This document shows, piece after piece, positions 1 through 7,874 of a stretch of DNA of 17,761 bases. The notes under the pieces were generated by a model. That model made no database searches, was not told where the DNA came from, and worked only from the letters and a program-made list of their open reading frames with translations. A program made the position numbers and the translations under genes. Source of the DNA: Glaesserella parasuis (GTDB lineage Bacteria; Pseudomonadota; Gammaproteobacteria; Enterobacterales; Pasteurellaceae); assembly GCF_002015085.1 (NCBI RefSeq), contig NZ_MUXW01000059.1:1-17761 (forward strand). Reading direction: 5' to 3'. The first letter of the stretch is position 1; every line of letters starts with the position of its first letter.

Positions 1-251
1 CGGTCATGAGGCGTCTCAATTTCTATCTCACCTTCATCACAAATGACGGTCTTAGATGTGTAACCGTTATGTGCATTTTTACCTTTTCTAGGCTGATGTT
101 TTTCATAACCAAGATGGTCGGTCAGTTCACCATTTAACGCAGCCTCGACGGTGATTTTCTTGAGCATCCGTGAAAATTGATTGAGGTCTTCTGGTGTTTT
201 TAGGTTTTTGGCAAATTCCGCTGCCAAGGCGTGAAGTTGTTTTTCGTTCAT
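1..251 (-). CDS. IS256-family transposase, N-terminal part (runs off the window)
   Basis: The minus strand from ATG at 251 encodes 83 residues starting MNEKQLHALAAEFAKNL, with the stretch LTDHLGYEKHQ followed by GKNAHNGYTSKT. This is typical of the N-terminus of IS256/mutator-type transposases, which catalyse cut-and-paste or copy-out transposition with a DDE domain lying further downstream. The catalytic domain is outside the window, so completeness cannot be judged. The gene points the same way as nusG, and no terminator is visible between them, so read-through from secE-nusG into the transposase is possible. The family call is by pattern recognition and is fairly firm; the exact IS name is unknown. 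Confidence 0.85.
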   Translation of the reverse strand, partial: MNEKQLHALAAEFAKNLKTPEDLNQFSRMLKKITVEAALNGELTDHLGYEKHQPRKGKNAHNGYTSKTVICDEGEIEIETPHD

Positions 252-319
252 AATAAAATACCTGTGTCTGAATGTATTATCTCAGAAACAGGTATTTACA
301 CAAATTGTGGGAGAGGCTC
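1..319 (-). mobile_element. IS256-family insertion sequence, right-hand end in this window
   Basis: Upstream of the transposase start the sequence 295-319 reads, on the minus strand, GAGCCTCTCCCACAATTTG followed by TGTAAA. This resembles IS256-family terminal inverted repeats, which often contain TTGTGTAAA. The outer boundary at 319 is inferred, because the other end and the usual 8-bp target duplication are not visible. A dyad made of TACCTGTGTCTGA and TCAGAAACAGGTA (261-295) lies between the start codon and the repeat and may be subterminal structure. The element sits 41 bp past the nusG stop codon. Confidence 0.7.
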
Positions 320-360
320 AAAAATCGATAGGCTTCCTTTACTTATTGCAATAATATTTA

Positions 361-939
361 TTAAGTATTTTGCTTCTCTACCTGATTAAATTCAAGTTCA
401 ACAGGCGTTGCTCGACCAAAAATGGAAACGGACACTTTGACACGACCTTTTTCATAATCCACCTCTTCCACAGTGCCTGTAAAATCTGAAAAAGGACCTT
501 CTTTAACACGAACTTCTTCACCTGGGTGGAACTCTGTTCTGTGACGTGGTTTATCCGCCGTTTCTTGAACACGGTTAAGGATACGCTCTGCTTCACGCTG
601 AGAAATTGGTGCAGGCTTATCCGCAGTACCTCCGATAAAGCCCATTACACGCGGCACGCTTTTTACCAGATGCCACGTATCATCATTCATTTCCATTTGA
701 ACTAACACATAACCTGGGAAAAATTTGCGTTCTGTTTTACGACGGCGTCCACCAACATTCTCAACCACCTCTTCTGTGGGAACGAGCACCTCACCAAATT
801 GGTCTTGCATATTATGCAATTTAATATACTCACGAAGAGTCATTGCAACACGGGCTTCAAAGCCCGAAAATGCTTGTAATACAAACCAACGCATTTTGCT
901 TGTATCTTTTTCTTGTTCGACTATTTCAATCTCGCTCAT
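361..939 (-). CDS. nusG: Transcription termination/antitermination factor NusG
   Basis: NusG binds the RNA polymerase clamp. It stimulates elongation, helps Rho terminate, and couples polymerase to the leading ribosome or to antitermination complexes. The 192-residue product has the NGN domain at about residues 16-125 (RWFVLQAFSGFE, FFPGYVLV, VPRVMGFIGG) and a KOW domain at about 138-185 (VRVKEGPFSDFTGTVEEVD, SIFGRATPVELEF). Its size is normal for gamma-proteobacteria, with a slightly extended N-terminus. The start is ATG at 939 with GAG as ribosome-binding site 8 bases upstream; the secE stop ends one base before it, so the two are co-transcribed. The ribosomal-protein genes rplK/rplA that follow in many bacteria are absent; an IS256 element follows instead. 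Confidence 0.98.
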   Translation of the reverse strand: MSEIEIVEQEKDTSKMRWFVLQAFSGFEARVAMTLREYIKLHNMQDQFGEVLVPTEEVVENVGGRRRKTERKFFPGYVLVQMEMNDDTWHLVKSVPRVMGFIGGTADKPAPISQREAERILNRVQETADKPRHRTEFHPGEEVRVKEGPFSDFTGTVEEVDYEKGRVKVSVSIFGRATPVELEFNQVEKQNT

Positions 940-940
940 A

Positions 941-1351
941 TTAGAATCTCAAATTTGTTAGGAAATCAATAATTAACACAATAATAGAGTCGATACCCCA
1001 TAATGCTAATGCCACTACAACGCACATTGCGACAACCATTAAAGTTGTTTGCGTCGTTTCTTGGCGATTTGGCCAAATAATTTTACGTAATTCTTGGCGC
1101 GAATCTTTGATAAAATCAATTGATTGCTGACCTTGGTTAGTCATTGCAGCAATACCCAATGCAGCAACACATAGCACAACTAACAGCAATATACGAACAA
1201 TTAATGAAAAGTATTCTGCAAAATAGGTATTTCCAATAGCTGCTATTGTTAATAATGAAATTGAAAATACCCATAATACATTATTTATACCTTTACTTTT
1301 GACACCCTTTTCTACTTTATCCAGGGTTATGTTTTGAATTTCTTTAGCCAT
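941..1351 (-). CDS. secE: Preprotein translocase subunit SecE
   Basis: SecE is the small membrane subunit of the SecYEG protein-export channel that clamps SecY. The 136-residue protein begins MAKEIQN and has three predicted membrane segments, roughly residues 25-43, 46-68 and 100-128. The conserved cytoplasmic stretch FIKDSRQELRKIIWPNRQET lies before the last one. That motif and the position next to nusG make the call secure. A longer frame begins at a TTG two codons upstream, but ATG at 1351 is preferred because AGG sits six bases before it. It is the first gene of the secE-nusG pair, with a likely promoter at 1403-1431. Confidence 0.97.
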   Translation of the reverse strand: MAKEIQNITLDKVEKGVKSKGINNVLWVFSISLLTIAAIGNTYFAEYFSLIVRILLLVVLCVAALGIAAMTNQGQQSIDFIKDSRQELRKIIWPNRQETTQTTLMVVAMCVVVALALWGIDSIIVLIIDFLTNLRF

Positions 1352-1402
1352 ATACAACCTAAAATTTATTACAAAAGTGAATATTCAATTATAAATCGCG
1401 CA

Positions 1403-1431
1403 ATTCTAACATTTTCTGCTGGTGTTGCCAC
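1403..1431 (-). promoter_or_regulatory. Probable secE-nusG promoter
   Basis: On the minus strand an extended -10 (TGT then TAGAAT, hexamer at 1403-1408) lies 17 bp from a weak -35-like GTGGCA (1426-1431). This would start transcription roughly 45 bases before the secE ATG. The spacing is ideal but the -35 is poor, so activity would rely on the TGn extension. Found by inspection only. Confidence 0.45.
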
Positions 1432-1527
1432 GATCTTTTCACAAATTTCTTGTGAATCTTATTATTTTTTGAGTGTTACAAGGATTTTCAAGTACGTTAT
1501 TACTTTGCACTATAACCTTGTCATCTA

Positions 1528-1548
1528 TTTTTAGAATCATTCTAAAAA
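1528..1548. repeat. AT-rich perfect palindrome between tldD and secE
   Basis: TTTTTAGAAT and ATTCTAAAAA flank a single C. The stem is almost purely A/T and has no clean T-run on the far side in either direction, so it is at best a weak terminator for tldD and could equally be an operator. No further gene is visible in 1352-1604. Confidence 0.35.
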
Positions 1549-1604
1549 AATACCATAAATTCAATCTGTGATAATTTCAACTAGTAAGCAAAAATAAAGC
1601 ACAT

Positions 1605-3050
1605 CTACCCCCTTCCCCCCACAGTAATCTTATCCAACTTCACCGTAGGTTGCCCAACGCCAACAGGTACAGATTGCCCTTCTTTACCGCAAGTGCCGAT
1701 ACCTAAATCCAGTTCCATTTTTTTACCAACCATTGACACCTGTTGCATTGCTTCGATACCACTGCCGATTAAGGTTGCACCTGTGACTGGTTTGGTGATT
1801 TTGCCTTTTTCGATTAAATAGGCTTCGGACGTAGAGAATACAAATTTGCCTGAGGTAATATCTACTTGTCCACCACTGAAGTGAGGGGCGTATAAACCAA
1901 ATTCCACCGACTCGATCATCTCGTCGAACTCGTGATTGCCTTCTGTCATATAGGTATTGGTCATACGAGGCATTGGTAAATGAGCATAAGATTCACGGCG
2001 ACCATTACCCGTTGGGGCAACGCCCATTAAACGAGCGTTGAGTTTATCTTGCATATAGCCTTTTAAAATTCCGTTTTCAATCAATACATTACGTTGTGAA
2101 GGCACACCTTCATCATCAACGGTAATCGAACCTCGCATATTCGGTACAGTACCGTCATCGACAATGGTACAAAGTGGTGATGTTACAAGTTCGCCGATTC
2201 TGCCTGTGAACATTGATGATTCTTTGCGATTAAAATCGCCTTCTAAACCGTGTCCAACCGCTTCGTGCAGTAAAATCCCTGGCCAGCCAGCACCCAGCAC
2301 AATCGGCATTGAGCCAGCAGGTGCAGCGACCGCACCTAAATTCACAACCGCTTGTCGCACTGCTTCTTTAGCAAGGTAGACGGCACGACTGTCGCCTGTA
2401 TAGTGTGTTGCTAAGAACCATTCCAAGCCAAAGCGTCCACCAGCCCCTGCACTGCCTCGCTCACGTTTACCGTTCTGTTCTACTAATACCGAAATAGATA
2501 AACGTACTAACGGGCGAATATCCGCGGCTAAAGTGCCGTCCGTTGCAGACACTAACATTTCTTCATATACGGCAGACAGATTTGCGTTCACTTGAATTAC
2601 ACGAGGATCTTCGGCTCTCGCCACTTTATCGACTAAATGTAATAGTTCAACTTTCTGTTCACGACTTAAGGTATCAAGGGGATTGATCGAGGCATAGCGT
2701 TTGATAGCGGTCGTTTCTTTGAAAGGTTTTACCAACAACCGACCGCTTTCTTGCGTGATACTACGAGCAGCCATTGCACATTGCTCAAGCTGGCTAAGCG
2801 AAATTTGATCGGCATAAGCAAAGCCTGTTTTTTCCCCTGACACCGCACGCACACCGACACCACGGTCGATATAAAAACCGCCTTCTTTGATAATGCTATC
2901 TTCTAACGACCAACTCTCATCTTGGCTAAATTGAAAATAGAGATCGGCATAGTCGATTTGACGGCTAGAAAAATGATCCAACACTTTCGTCAGATCGGAT
3001 AATTGAAGTCCGCTAGGTAACAGTAAACTGTTTGAAACTTGGTTTAACAT
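1605..3050 (-). CDS. tldD: Metalloprotease TldD
   Basis: TldD is the zinc-protease subunit of the TldD/TldE complex. In E. coli this complex degrades unfolded peptides, trims the microcin B17 precursor and removes the CcdA antitoxin. The 481-residue product matches E. coli TldD in length. It carries the HExxxH motif (H262, E263, H267) within LLHEAVGHGLEGDF, and a conserved C-terminal core (VDITSGKFVFSTSEAYLI, TGATLIGSG, LGIGTCGKEGQ). The start is ATG at 3050, with only a weak GAG-like ribosome-binding site. The last codons run over G6 and G5 tracts (GGGGGGAAGGGGG) directly before the TAG stop, a possible slippage site affecting only the tail. Its partner TldE (PmbA) is not in the window. It lies upstream of secE in the same orientation and diverges from the esterase gene. 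Confidence 0.97.
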   Translation of the reverse strand: MLNQVSNSLLLPSGLQLSDLTKVLDHFSSRQIDYADLYFQFSQDESWSLEDSIIKEGGFYIDRGVGVRAVSGEKTGFAYADQISLSQLEQCAMAARSITQESGRLLVKPFKETTAIKRYASINPLDTLSREQKVELLHLVDKVARAEDPRVIQVNANLSAVYEEMLVSATDGTLAADIRPLVRLSISVLVEQNGKRERGSAGAGGRFGLEWFLATHYTGDSRAVYLAKEAVRQAVVNLGAVAAPAGSMPIVLGAGWPGILLHEAVGHGLEGDFNRKESSMFTGRIGELVTSPLCTIVDDGTVPNMRGSITVDDEGVPSQRNVLIENGILKGYMQDKLNARLMGVAPTGNGRRESYAHLPMPRMTNTYMTEGNHEFDEMIESVEFGLYAPHFSGGQVDITSGKFVFSTSEAYLIEKGKITKPVTGATLIGSGIEAMQQVSMVGKKMELDLGIGTCGKEGQSVPVGVGQPTVKLDKITVGGRG

Positions 3051-3135
3051 TGGTTTTCTCTAAATAATGATAGGCGGTGAGATTTTAACGGATTTTTACA
3101 AATGATAGGGAAATTTTTAGGGGAAAGATGATTTG

Positions 3136-3144
3136 TGATATACT
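3136..3144 (+). promoter_or_regulatory. Extended -10 element upstream of the esterase gene
   Basis: TG-A-TATACT (hexamer at 3139-3144) lies about 36 bases before the esterase start. The -35 region, 17 bp upstream, is poor (TTTAGG). The TGn extension makes this the best plus-strand promoter candidate in the tldD/esterase divergent gap. Confidence 0.45.
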
Positions 3145-3180
3145 TGACCCGATTATCTGTTTTATCCAAGAAGTTTTACA

Positions 3181-4008
3181 ATGCGAGATCCTCTTCAATA
3201 TTATTTCCTTGAAATGCGAGAGCATTATCTAAATGTACCTTATCTCAACCAACAACGCCGAATCCGTGTGCTTTTACCCAAAGGGTATCGTGAAGAAGCA
3301 GGGCATTATCCTGTGTTATATATGCACGACGGACAAAATATTTTTTATAGCAAAGAGTCTTATTCGGGACATTCTTGGAAAGTGATTCCGACGATTAAAA
3401 ATCACAAAGAATTTCCAAAGATGATCATTGTTGGTATTGACAATGCAGGCCCTGATCGTCTTGATGAATATGGTCCGTGGCGAACAGACACAGGCTCTAC
3501 CCCTGAAACCCAAAATGCTGGAGGATATGGAATGGCGTACGGGCGTTGGGTGGTTGAAACGGTTAAGCCTTTCATCGATCAACATTACCGAACTAAACGT
3601 GATCGTGATCATACCCTACTTGCAGGTAGCTCAATGGGCGGTATTATCACTGCTTATATGGGAGCGGAATATCCTGAAGTATTCGGGCATTTAGGCGTAT
3701 TTTCTCTTGCCTCGTGGTTTAGTGAACCTGCCTTTATGGAATTTATTCATACACACCCACTCAACCGCTCAAGCAAAGTGTTTATTCAAGTGGGAACGCA
3801 TGAAGGCGATGAAGTGGATTCACATTTTATTTCAAATATGAATCAGGCTTATATTGACTGTACGCTGCATTATTACCAAGCACTAATCCGCACGGGACAT
3901 CCTCTCGATAATATTCGTCTAAAAATTATGGCAAATGAAATCCACCACGAAATGCACTGGGCGGATCATTTTGTCGAGTTTTTGCAGTTTTCGTTGATGA
4001 ATCATTAA
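3181..4008 (+). CDS. Putative alpha/beta-hydrolase esterase (esterase D / Fes-like, PF00756 type)
   Basis: The 275-residue protein has an alpha/beta-hydrolase layout. A strand-turn YPVLYMHDGQNIF at about 43-55 forms the oxyanion side, the nucleophile elbow is G149-S150-S151-M152-G153 (catalytic serine probably S151), and a late histidine cluster EIHHEMHW (253-260) probably supplies the catalytic histidine. D210 in THEGDEVDS is a likely acid. There is no signal peptide, so it is expected in the cytoplasm. Related enzymes hydrolyse esters such as S-formylglutathione or ferric siderophores, but no iron-uptake genes are nearby and the substrate cannot be told. ATG at 3181 follows AAGAAG. It is a single-gene unit between tldD and hipBA. 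Confidence 0.8.
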   Translation: MRDPLQYYFLEMREHYLNVPYLNQQRRIRVLLPKGYREEAGHYPVLYMHDGQNIFYSKESYSGHSWKVIPTIKNHKEFPKMIIVGIDNAGPDRLDEYGPWRTDTGSTPETQNAGGYGMAYGRWVVETVKPFIDQHYRTKRDRDHTLLAGSSMGGIITAYMGAEYPEVFGHLGVFSLASWFSEPAFMEFIHTHPLNRSSKVFIQVGTHEGDEVDSHFISNMNQAYIDCTLHYYQALIRTGHPLDNIRLKIMANEIHHEMHWADHFVEFLQFSLMNH

Positions 4009-4061
4009 AAAGTTATTGGAATAAATACCCAACACTTCTATACATCATTTCAGATTATCTA

Positions 4062-4136
4062 TATACGCTATAAAGTATAAAAATCATAGTTATACTTTAC
4101 AGCGTATATTTCATAAATTATACTTCACTTAGTATA
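4062..4136 (+). promoter_or_regulatory. Three HipB-type operators upstream of hipBA
   Basis: Three copies of TATAC-N8-GTATA lie at 4062-4079, 4091-4108 and 4119-4136, with centres 29 and 28 bp apart. E. coli HipB binds TATCC-N8-GGATA, so the architecture is the same with one base changed per half-site. The first two operators are also near-perfect inverted copies of each other (19 of 20 bases over 4061-4080 and 4090-4109). A lone half-site TATAC is at 4039-4043. The inferred function is cooperative autorepression by HipB/HipA-HipB. Confidence 0.8.
4096..4124 (+). promoter_or_regulatory. hipBA promoter inside the operators
   Basis: TTTACA (4096-4101) and TATACT (4119-4124) are separated by 17 bp. 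The -35 lies within operator 2 and the -10 within operator 3, so repressor binding would block polymerase directly. Transcription would start near 4131, leaving a leader of about 25 bases with GGAAG just before the hipB ATG. Confidence 0.75.
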
Positions 4137-4155
4137 AAATAAATTTGGAAGAAAT

Positions 4156-4395
4156 ATGTTAATCACGACACCAGATATGCTTGGAAATAGCCTACGCGAT
4201 ATTCGTAAGCAAAAAAAGCTTTCTCAAATGCAAATAGCAAATCAAGTAGCTTTAAGACAAGCCACGATTTCCACCTTTGAGAAAAAAACCGATAAAGCCA
4301 CTATTGAAACATTATTCAAATTACTTTCAGGTTTAGGCTATGAACTACATATCCAACCTCGTCCTGAAAAAACAGAGGGGAACGATGAATGGTAA
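4156..4395 (+). CDS. hipB: HipB antitoxin, Xre-family HTH repressor
   Basis: HipB neutralises HipA and represses the hipBA promoter as a DNA-binding dimer. The 79-residue protein carries an Xre/Cro-type helix-turn-helix at about residues 9-65 (LGNSLRDIRKQKKLSQMQIA, then QATISTFE) and a C-terminal strand ELHIQPR typical of HipB. E. coli HipB is 88 residues, so this one is slightly short at the tail. The GGAAG ribosome-binding site lies four bases before ATG 4156. Its stop codon overlaps the start region of hipA, as expected for a translationally coupled antitoxin-toxin pair. The operators upstream match the known HipB recognition pattern. Confidence 0.93.
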   Translation: MLITTPDMLGNSLRDIRKQKKLSQMQIANQVALRQATISTFEKKTDKATIETLFKLLSGLGYELHIQPRPEKTEGNDEW

Positions 4396-5705
4396 TGCGA
4401 TTACGAGTATTAATGAATGGCGAAATGGTTGGGTATTTTGACCGCACTTTATCGGGTTCCCACCATTTTACCTATGCTGAAAGTTGGCTAAATTCCCCAT
4501 TAGCTCGCCCGATTTCCCTTTCTATGCCCCTGCAAAGAGCAACATATCAAGGCAAAGAAGTGATTAATTTCTTTGATAATTTACTGCCCGACAATCCTCA
4601 AATTCGAGCAAGAATTGCGACAAGATTTAATGCTGAAACACAACAACCTTTTGACTTACTTGCTAAAATTGGTCGCGATGCTGCGGGTGCTATTACTCTT
4701 TTAGGGGAAGATGAACAAATTCCTAATCATCGAATAATTCAAGCCACAGAATTAGACGAAAGTGAAATGACGAAAATTCTACAAAGTTATCAATACAATG
4801 CCCCACTTGGTATGATTGATAATAATCAGGACTTCAGAATTTCTATTGCTGGTGCACAAGAAAAGACAGCTCTGCTTTGGCATAACGGCAAATGGAAATT
4901 ACCACACGGATTGACCCCGACAACGCATATTTTCAAATTGCCTATGGGAGAAATTCGTACCCCTAAACACCTGCTTGATCTGTCAAAAAGTGTAGATAAC
5001 GAACTCGTCTGTTTGAGATTATTTTCTGCTTTCAATATCCCTTCCGCAAACGTTGAATTATTGGAAATGAACGATATACGGGCATTAGCTGTTGAACGTT
5101 TTGATCGCCGTCTTAGTCAAGATGGCAGTTATTTTTTACGTTTACCTTACGAAGATTTCTGTCAGGCATTCGGCTTATCGCCAACGCAAAAATATGAAAG
5201 CGATGGTGGAATTGGTATTGGGGATATGATGAATAAGTTGCTCTACTCCAGTAATTCCAACGATCGCCGTCAATTTATGCAAACTCAATTTCTGTTTTGG
5301 CTACTGGCTGCCATTGATGGACACGCTAAAAACTTTTCTCTCGCCATTGAAAAACAAGGGCGTTATCACTTATCCCCAGTGTATGACGTACTTTCTGCTT
5401 ATCCAATGTTAGGCGGAAAAGGTTGGCATCACAGTGAATTACAAATGGCAATGAGCTTGCGTAGTACACAAAAAGGGAAAAAATGGCATTGGAATAAAAT
5501 TTACGCTGAACATTTCTATGCCACAGCTAAGTTTGTCGGATTTAGCTCAAGTGATATGAAACAAGTGATAGAGCAAATTTGCGATACAGTGCAAGAAACC
5601 ATTGATAGCGTAGCAACAACACTACCCAAACAGATAGATGAAAATGTACGGGATCAAATATTCACGGGCATAATGAAACAGGTGCAAAAAGTTTCTATGA
5701 AGTAA
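4389..5705 (+). CDS. hipA: HipA toxin, serine/threonine kinase (GltX-phosphorylating type)
   Basis: HipA phosphorylates glutamyl-tRNA synthetase in E. coli, which triggers the stringent response and persistence. The 438-residue protein matches the E. coli length (440). It keeps the DFRISIAGAQEKTALL loop with S152, equivalent to the autophosphorylated S150 of E. coli. It also keeps the catalytic DGHAKNF (D310) and the metal-binding YDVLSAYP (D333), so it looks active. N-terminal (FFDNLLPDNP) and core (VDNELVCLRL, ALAVERFDRR) signatures are present. Two starts compete: ATG 4389, eight bases after GAGGGG, and ATG 4395, which overlaps the hipB TAA. The first has the better ribosome-binding spacing. 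It ends three bases before the convergent MocR pseudogene with no obvious terminator. Confidence 0.95.
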   Translation: MVMRLRVLMNGEMVGYFDRTLSGSHHFTYAESWLNSPLARPISLSMPLQRATYQGKEVINFFDNLLPDNPQIRARIATRFNAETQQPFDLLAKIGRDAAGAITLLGEDEQIPNHRIIQATELDESEMTKILQSYQYNAPLGMIDNNQDFRISIAGAQEKTALLWHNGKWKLPHGLTPTTHIFKLPMGEIRTPKHLLDLSKSVDNELVCLRLFSAFNIPSANVELLEMNDIRALAVERFDRRLSQDGSYFLRLPYEDFCQAFGLSPTQKYESDGGIGIGDMMNKLLYSSNSNDRRQFMQTQFLFWLLAAIDGHAKNFSLAIEKQGRYHLSPVYDVLSAYPMLGGKGWHHSELQMAMSLRSTQKGKKWHWNKIYAEHFYATAKFVGFSSSDMKQVIEQICDTVQETIDSVATTLPKQIDENVRDQIFTGIMKQVQKVSMK

Positions 5706-5708
5706 CCG

Positions 5709-7089
5709 CTATTTTGCTAACACCCTCACCAAAACCCCTAACGCCTGTTCGATCTCTTGGTTCCAAGCATAAGAACAATTAACCCTAATCCCTTTATGCT
5801 GCGAAGTAGGCAAGGTAAAAAGCTCACTTGGGCTAACGCTGATTTTTTCTTCGAGAAACTGTTGATAAATCCGCATACTATCCAAATGTTCTGGCAGGTG
5901 TATCCAAAGGAAATAGCCGCTGCTGTGGTGTTCGATAGGACAACTTGCAGGCAAGTGCTGACGTAGGTAATCCAAACACTGCTTTTTGTTTTTTTCTAAA
6001 TGACGGCGAAGGTGTCGCAGATGTTTCTCGTAGTGGTGATTAGAGATAAATTCTACCAAGGCTTGTTGAATTAAAGCGTTAGCAGAAATGGTACTCATCA
6101 GTTGCAAATGTTGGATTTTATCGGCAAATTGCCCTGCGTGAACCCAGCCGATACGGAAGTTTGCCCCTAAAATTTTAGAAAAAGAAGAACAATGCAACAC
6201 CCAGTTTTGTGCATCAAACGCCTTCATCGGCAAGGGCTTTTCACCCCGATAATAAAGCTCTTGATACACATCGTCTTCAATTAAATGCACTTGATATTGA
6301 GCTAACAATTCCCCAATCTGCTGTTTGATTTCGGGGCTGACGGTAAACCCCAGTGGATTATGGCAGTTCAGCATAAACCAACAAACCTTGATGGGATAAC
6401 GCTGTAAGGCTTGCTCAAACGCCACAAAACCGCTTGGGTGGTCGGGCAAGGTGACGACATTTAAGCCTAACTTTTCCGCAATCTGCCACGCCCCATAAAA
6501 TACCGTCTGCTGTAATAAAATATAATCGCCCTGTTGCGTTAAGGCTTGTAGCGAAAGGTTCAAAGCGTCTAAACAGCCGGACGTAATCACAATATCATCG
6601 GCTTGCGTAGGAACACCTTGCAAGCGGTAACGTTGTGCGATTAATTTACGCAAGTCCACATTGCCCGACAACACAGGCTGTGGCTCAATCTGCGTTCTAT
6701 CACGGCTAAGCTGGCTTAGAATTTGTAGCAATTTGGGCGGATTGAGATAATCGTGGCTCGGAAAAGGCGACCCCACAGGCACAATATCCGTAATGGATTT
6801 CAGATAACGAAACACCAACGAATTAATCTCGACTTGTTTGTTCAACCTAATTTCACTGTTGGCGTGCGGACGAGAAGACGGGTAAAAAGGTGCAACAAAA
6901 TAACCGCTCTTTTGCACCGAATAAATCACCCCCTGAGCCTCTAACTCTTGATAGGCGTTTAATACCATCATCAAACTCAGCCCCGAATGCTGTCTGATCT
7001 CGCAAAGACGGCAATTTCTCGTGCGGTTTCAACTCGCCTGTTTCAATTAAATGTTTAAGGTGCTGGGTGAGTTTGGTGTATTTGTACAT
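5709..7089 (-). pseudogene. MocR-type GntR/aminotransferase regulator (YjiR-like), frameshifted
   Basis: MocR regulators join an N-terminal GntR winged helix to an aminotransferase-fold domain that binds PLP. The minus strand from ATG 7089 reads MYKYTKLTQHLKHLIETGEL and then KLPSLRDQTA, the first part of the winged helix. It then leaves frame near 6984-6992. The neighbouring frame continues HSGLSLMMVLNAYQELEAQG and the whole aminotransferase domain to 5709, including ITSGCLDALNLSL, LNCHNPLGFTVS and the PLP-lysine region CSSFSKILGANFRIGW. Compared with E. coli YjiR (DQVALSG) two bases appear lost, or one gained. Restored length is about 460 residues, against 470 for YjiR. The lesion falls in the recognition-helix region, so DNA binding should be lost unless this is a read error. 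It is divergent from the CGWC-protein gene. Confidence 0.8.
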
Positions 7090-7149
7090 TGGGTAAAAGG
7101 GTAATTAAGTCAAGGTTAAGTTTGTAGTATTGCAGATTGCCAACTTAAA

Positions 7150-7180
7150 TGCACCACACTTCAATGATTTTTATGGTGCA
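7150..7180. promoter_or_regulatory. TGCACCA/TGGTGCA dyad between the MocR pseudogene and the DsbA-like gene
   Basis: TGCACCA (7150-7156) and TGGTGCA (7174-7180) are perfect inverted 7-mers 17 bp apart, ending just before the AGGA ribosome-binding site of the DsbA-like gene. Lying between a MocR regulator and its divergent neighbour, they are a plausible operator; a leader hairpin is the alternative. Confidence 0.4.
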
Positions 7181-7197
7181 GAAAATAGGAAAACAAA

Positions 7198-7812
7198 ATG
7201 AAAATCTACTACTTATTCGATCCCCTTTGCGGTTGGTGTTATGGTGCGTCAGCGACATTGCAAAAACTCAATGAAATCTATCCGCTTACGCTCACACCAA
7301 CGGGGGTGTTTTATCAAAGCGGTCGGAAGATGGACGCAGATTTTGCTCGCTATGCGTGGAGTAACGACCAACGAATTGAAAAATTGACCGGTCAGCCGTT
7401 TAGTCAGGCGTATTTGGAAAACGTATTGCAAGGGCAGGGCGAGTTTAATTCGGCAAACAGTTTGCTGGCTTTAACGGCGGCGCAACAAATTGCCCCTGAA
7501 AAAGAGCTTGCTGTGTTGTCAGCGTTGCAGACGGCACGTTATGTGGACGGTTTGGATAATGCTGATTTTGCAGTGGTTGAACAGGTGTTGCATAAGCTCA
7601 ATCTTAGCCAATCTGTGCCGTTGCTTAGCGAACAATCGACAAAAGTAGCGTTAGAGCAGCGTCTTCAATTCGGGCAACAACTCGCCAACCATTGTAGCGT
7701 GCAAGGCGTACCGCAGTTGATTGTGGAAAAAGACGAACGGTTGCATATTGTGCCAAGCCAGTTGTTATATGGGGACGTTCAATCGTTAGACAGTTATCTG
7801 AAAGGACTGTAA
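7198..7812 (+). CDS. DsbA-family (COG3531-like) thioredoxin-fold protein with CGWC motif
   Basis: The 204-residue protein opens MKIYYLFDPLCGWCYGAS, a thioredoxin-fold first strand with the redox motif C11-G-W-C14. Near the C-terminus a typical cis-proline segment GVPQLIVE follows. There is no signal peptide, so unlike periplasmic DsbA it should act in the cytoplasm. Related proteins are annotated as DsbA-family isomerases or FrnE-like oxidoreductases and the substrate is unknown. The start is ATG 7198 with AGGA seven bases upstream. A dyad at 7150-7180 lies upstream and a strong hairpin terminator at 7816-7874 directly downstream. It is probably regulated by, or was once regulated by, the divergent MocR protein. 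Confidence 0.82.
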   Translation: MKIYYLFDPLCGWCYGASATLQKLNEIYPLTLTPTGVFYQSGRKMDADFARYAWSNDQRIEKLTGQPFSQAYLENVLQGQGEFNSANSLLALTAAQQIAPEKELAVLSALQTARYVDGLDNADFAVVEQVLHKLNLSQSVPLLSEQSTKVALEQRLQFGQQLANHCSVQGVPQLIVEKDERLHIVPSQLLYGDVQSLDSYLKGL

Positions 7813-7815
7813 AAG

Positions 7816-7874
7816 AGCGGTGGGATTTTGAGGGGATTTTACAAATTTCTTTCAAAATTCCACCGCTTGTTTTT
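7816..7874 (+). terminator. Hairpin terminator carrying an Apl-type uptake core
   Basis: AGCGGTGGGATTTTGA (7816-7831) pairs with TCAAAATTCCACCGCT (7852-7867), 15 of 16 positions, followed by TGTTTTT. The right arm reads ACAAGCGGT on the minus strand (7862-7870), the Pasteurellaceae Apl-type uptake core. It ends the DsbA-like gene and may also act for the convergent LysR gene, where the tail is CTTTTA. Confidence 0.85.

Noticed and set aside
1352..1604. tRNA gene in the secE-tldD gap
   Set aside because: No cloverleaf or TTCRA T-loop signature found.
1605..1617. G-tracts at the tldD 3' end as phase-variation switch
   Set aside because: Slippage would change only the last few residues; no downstream frame of interest.
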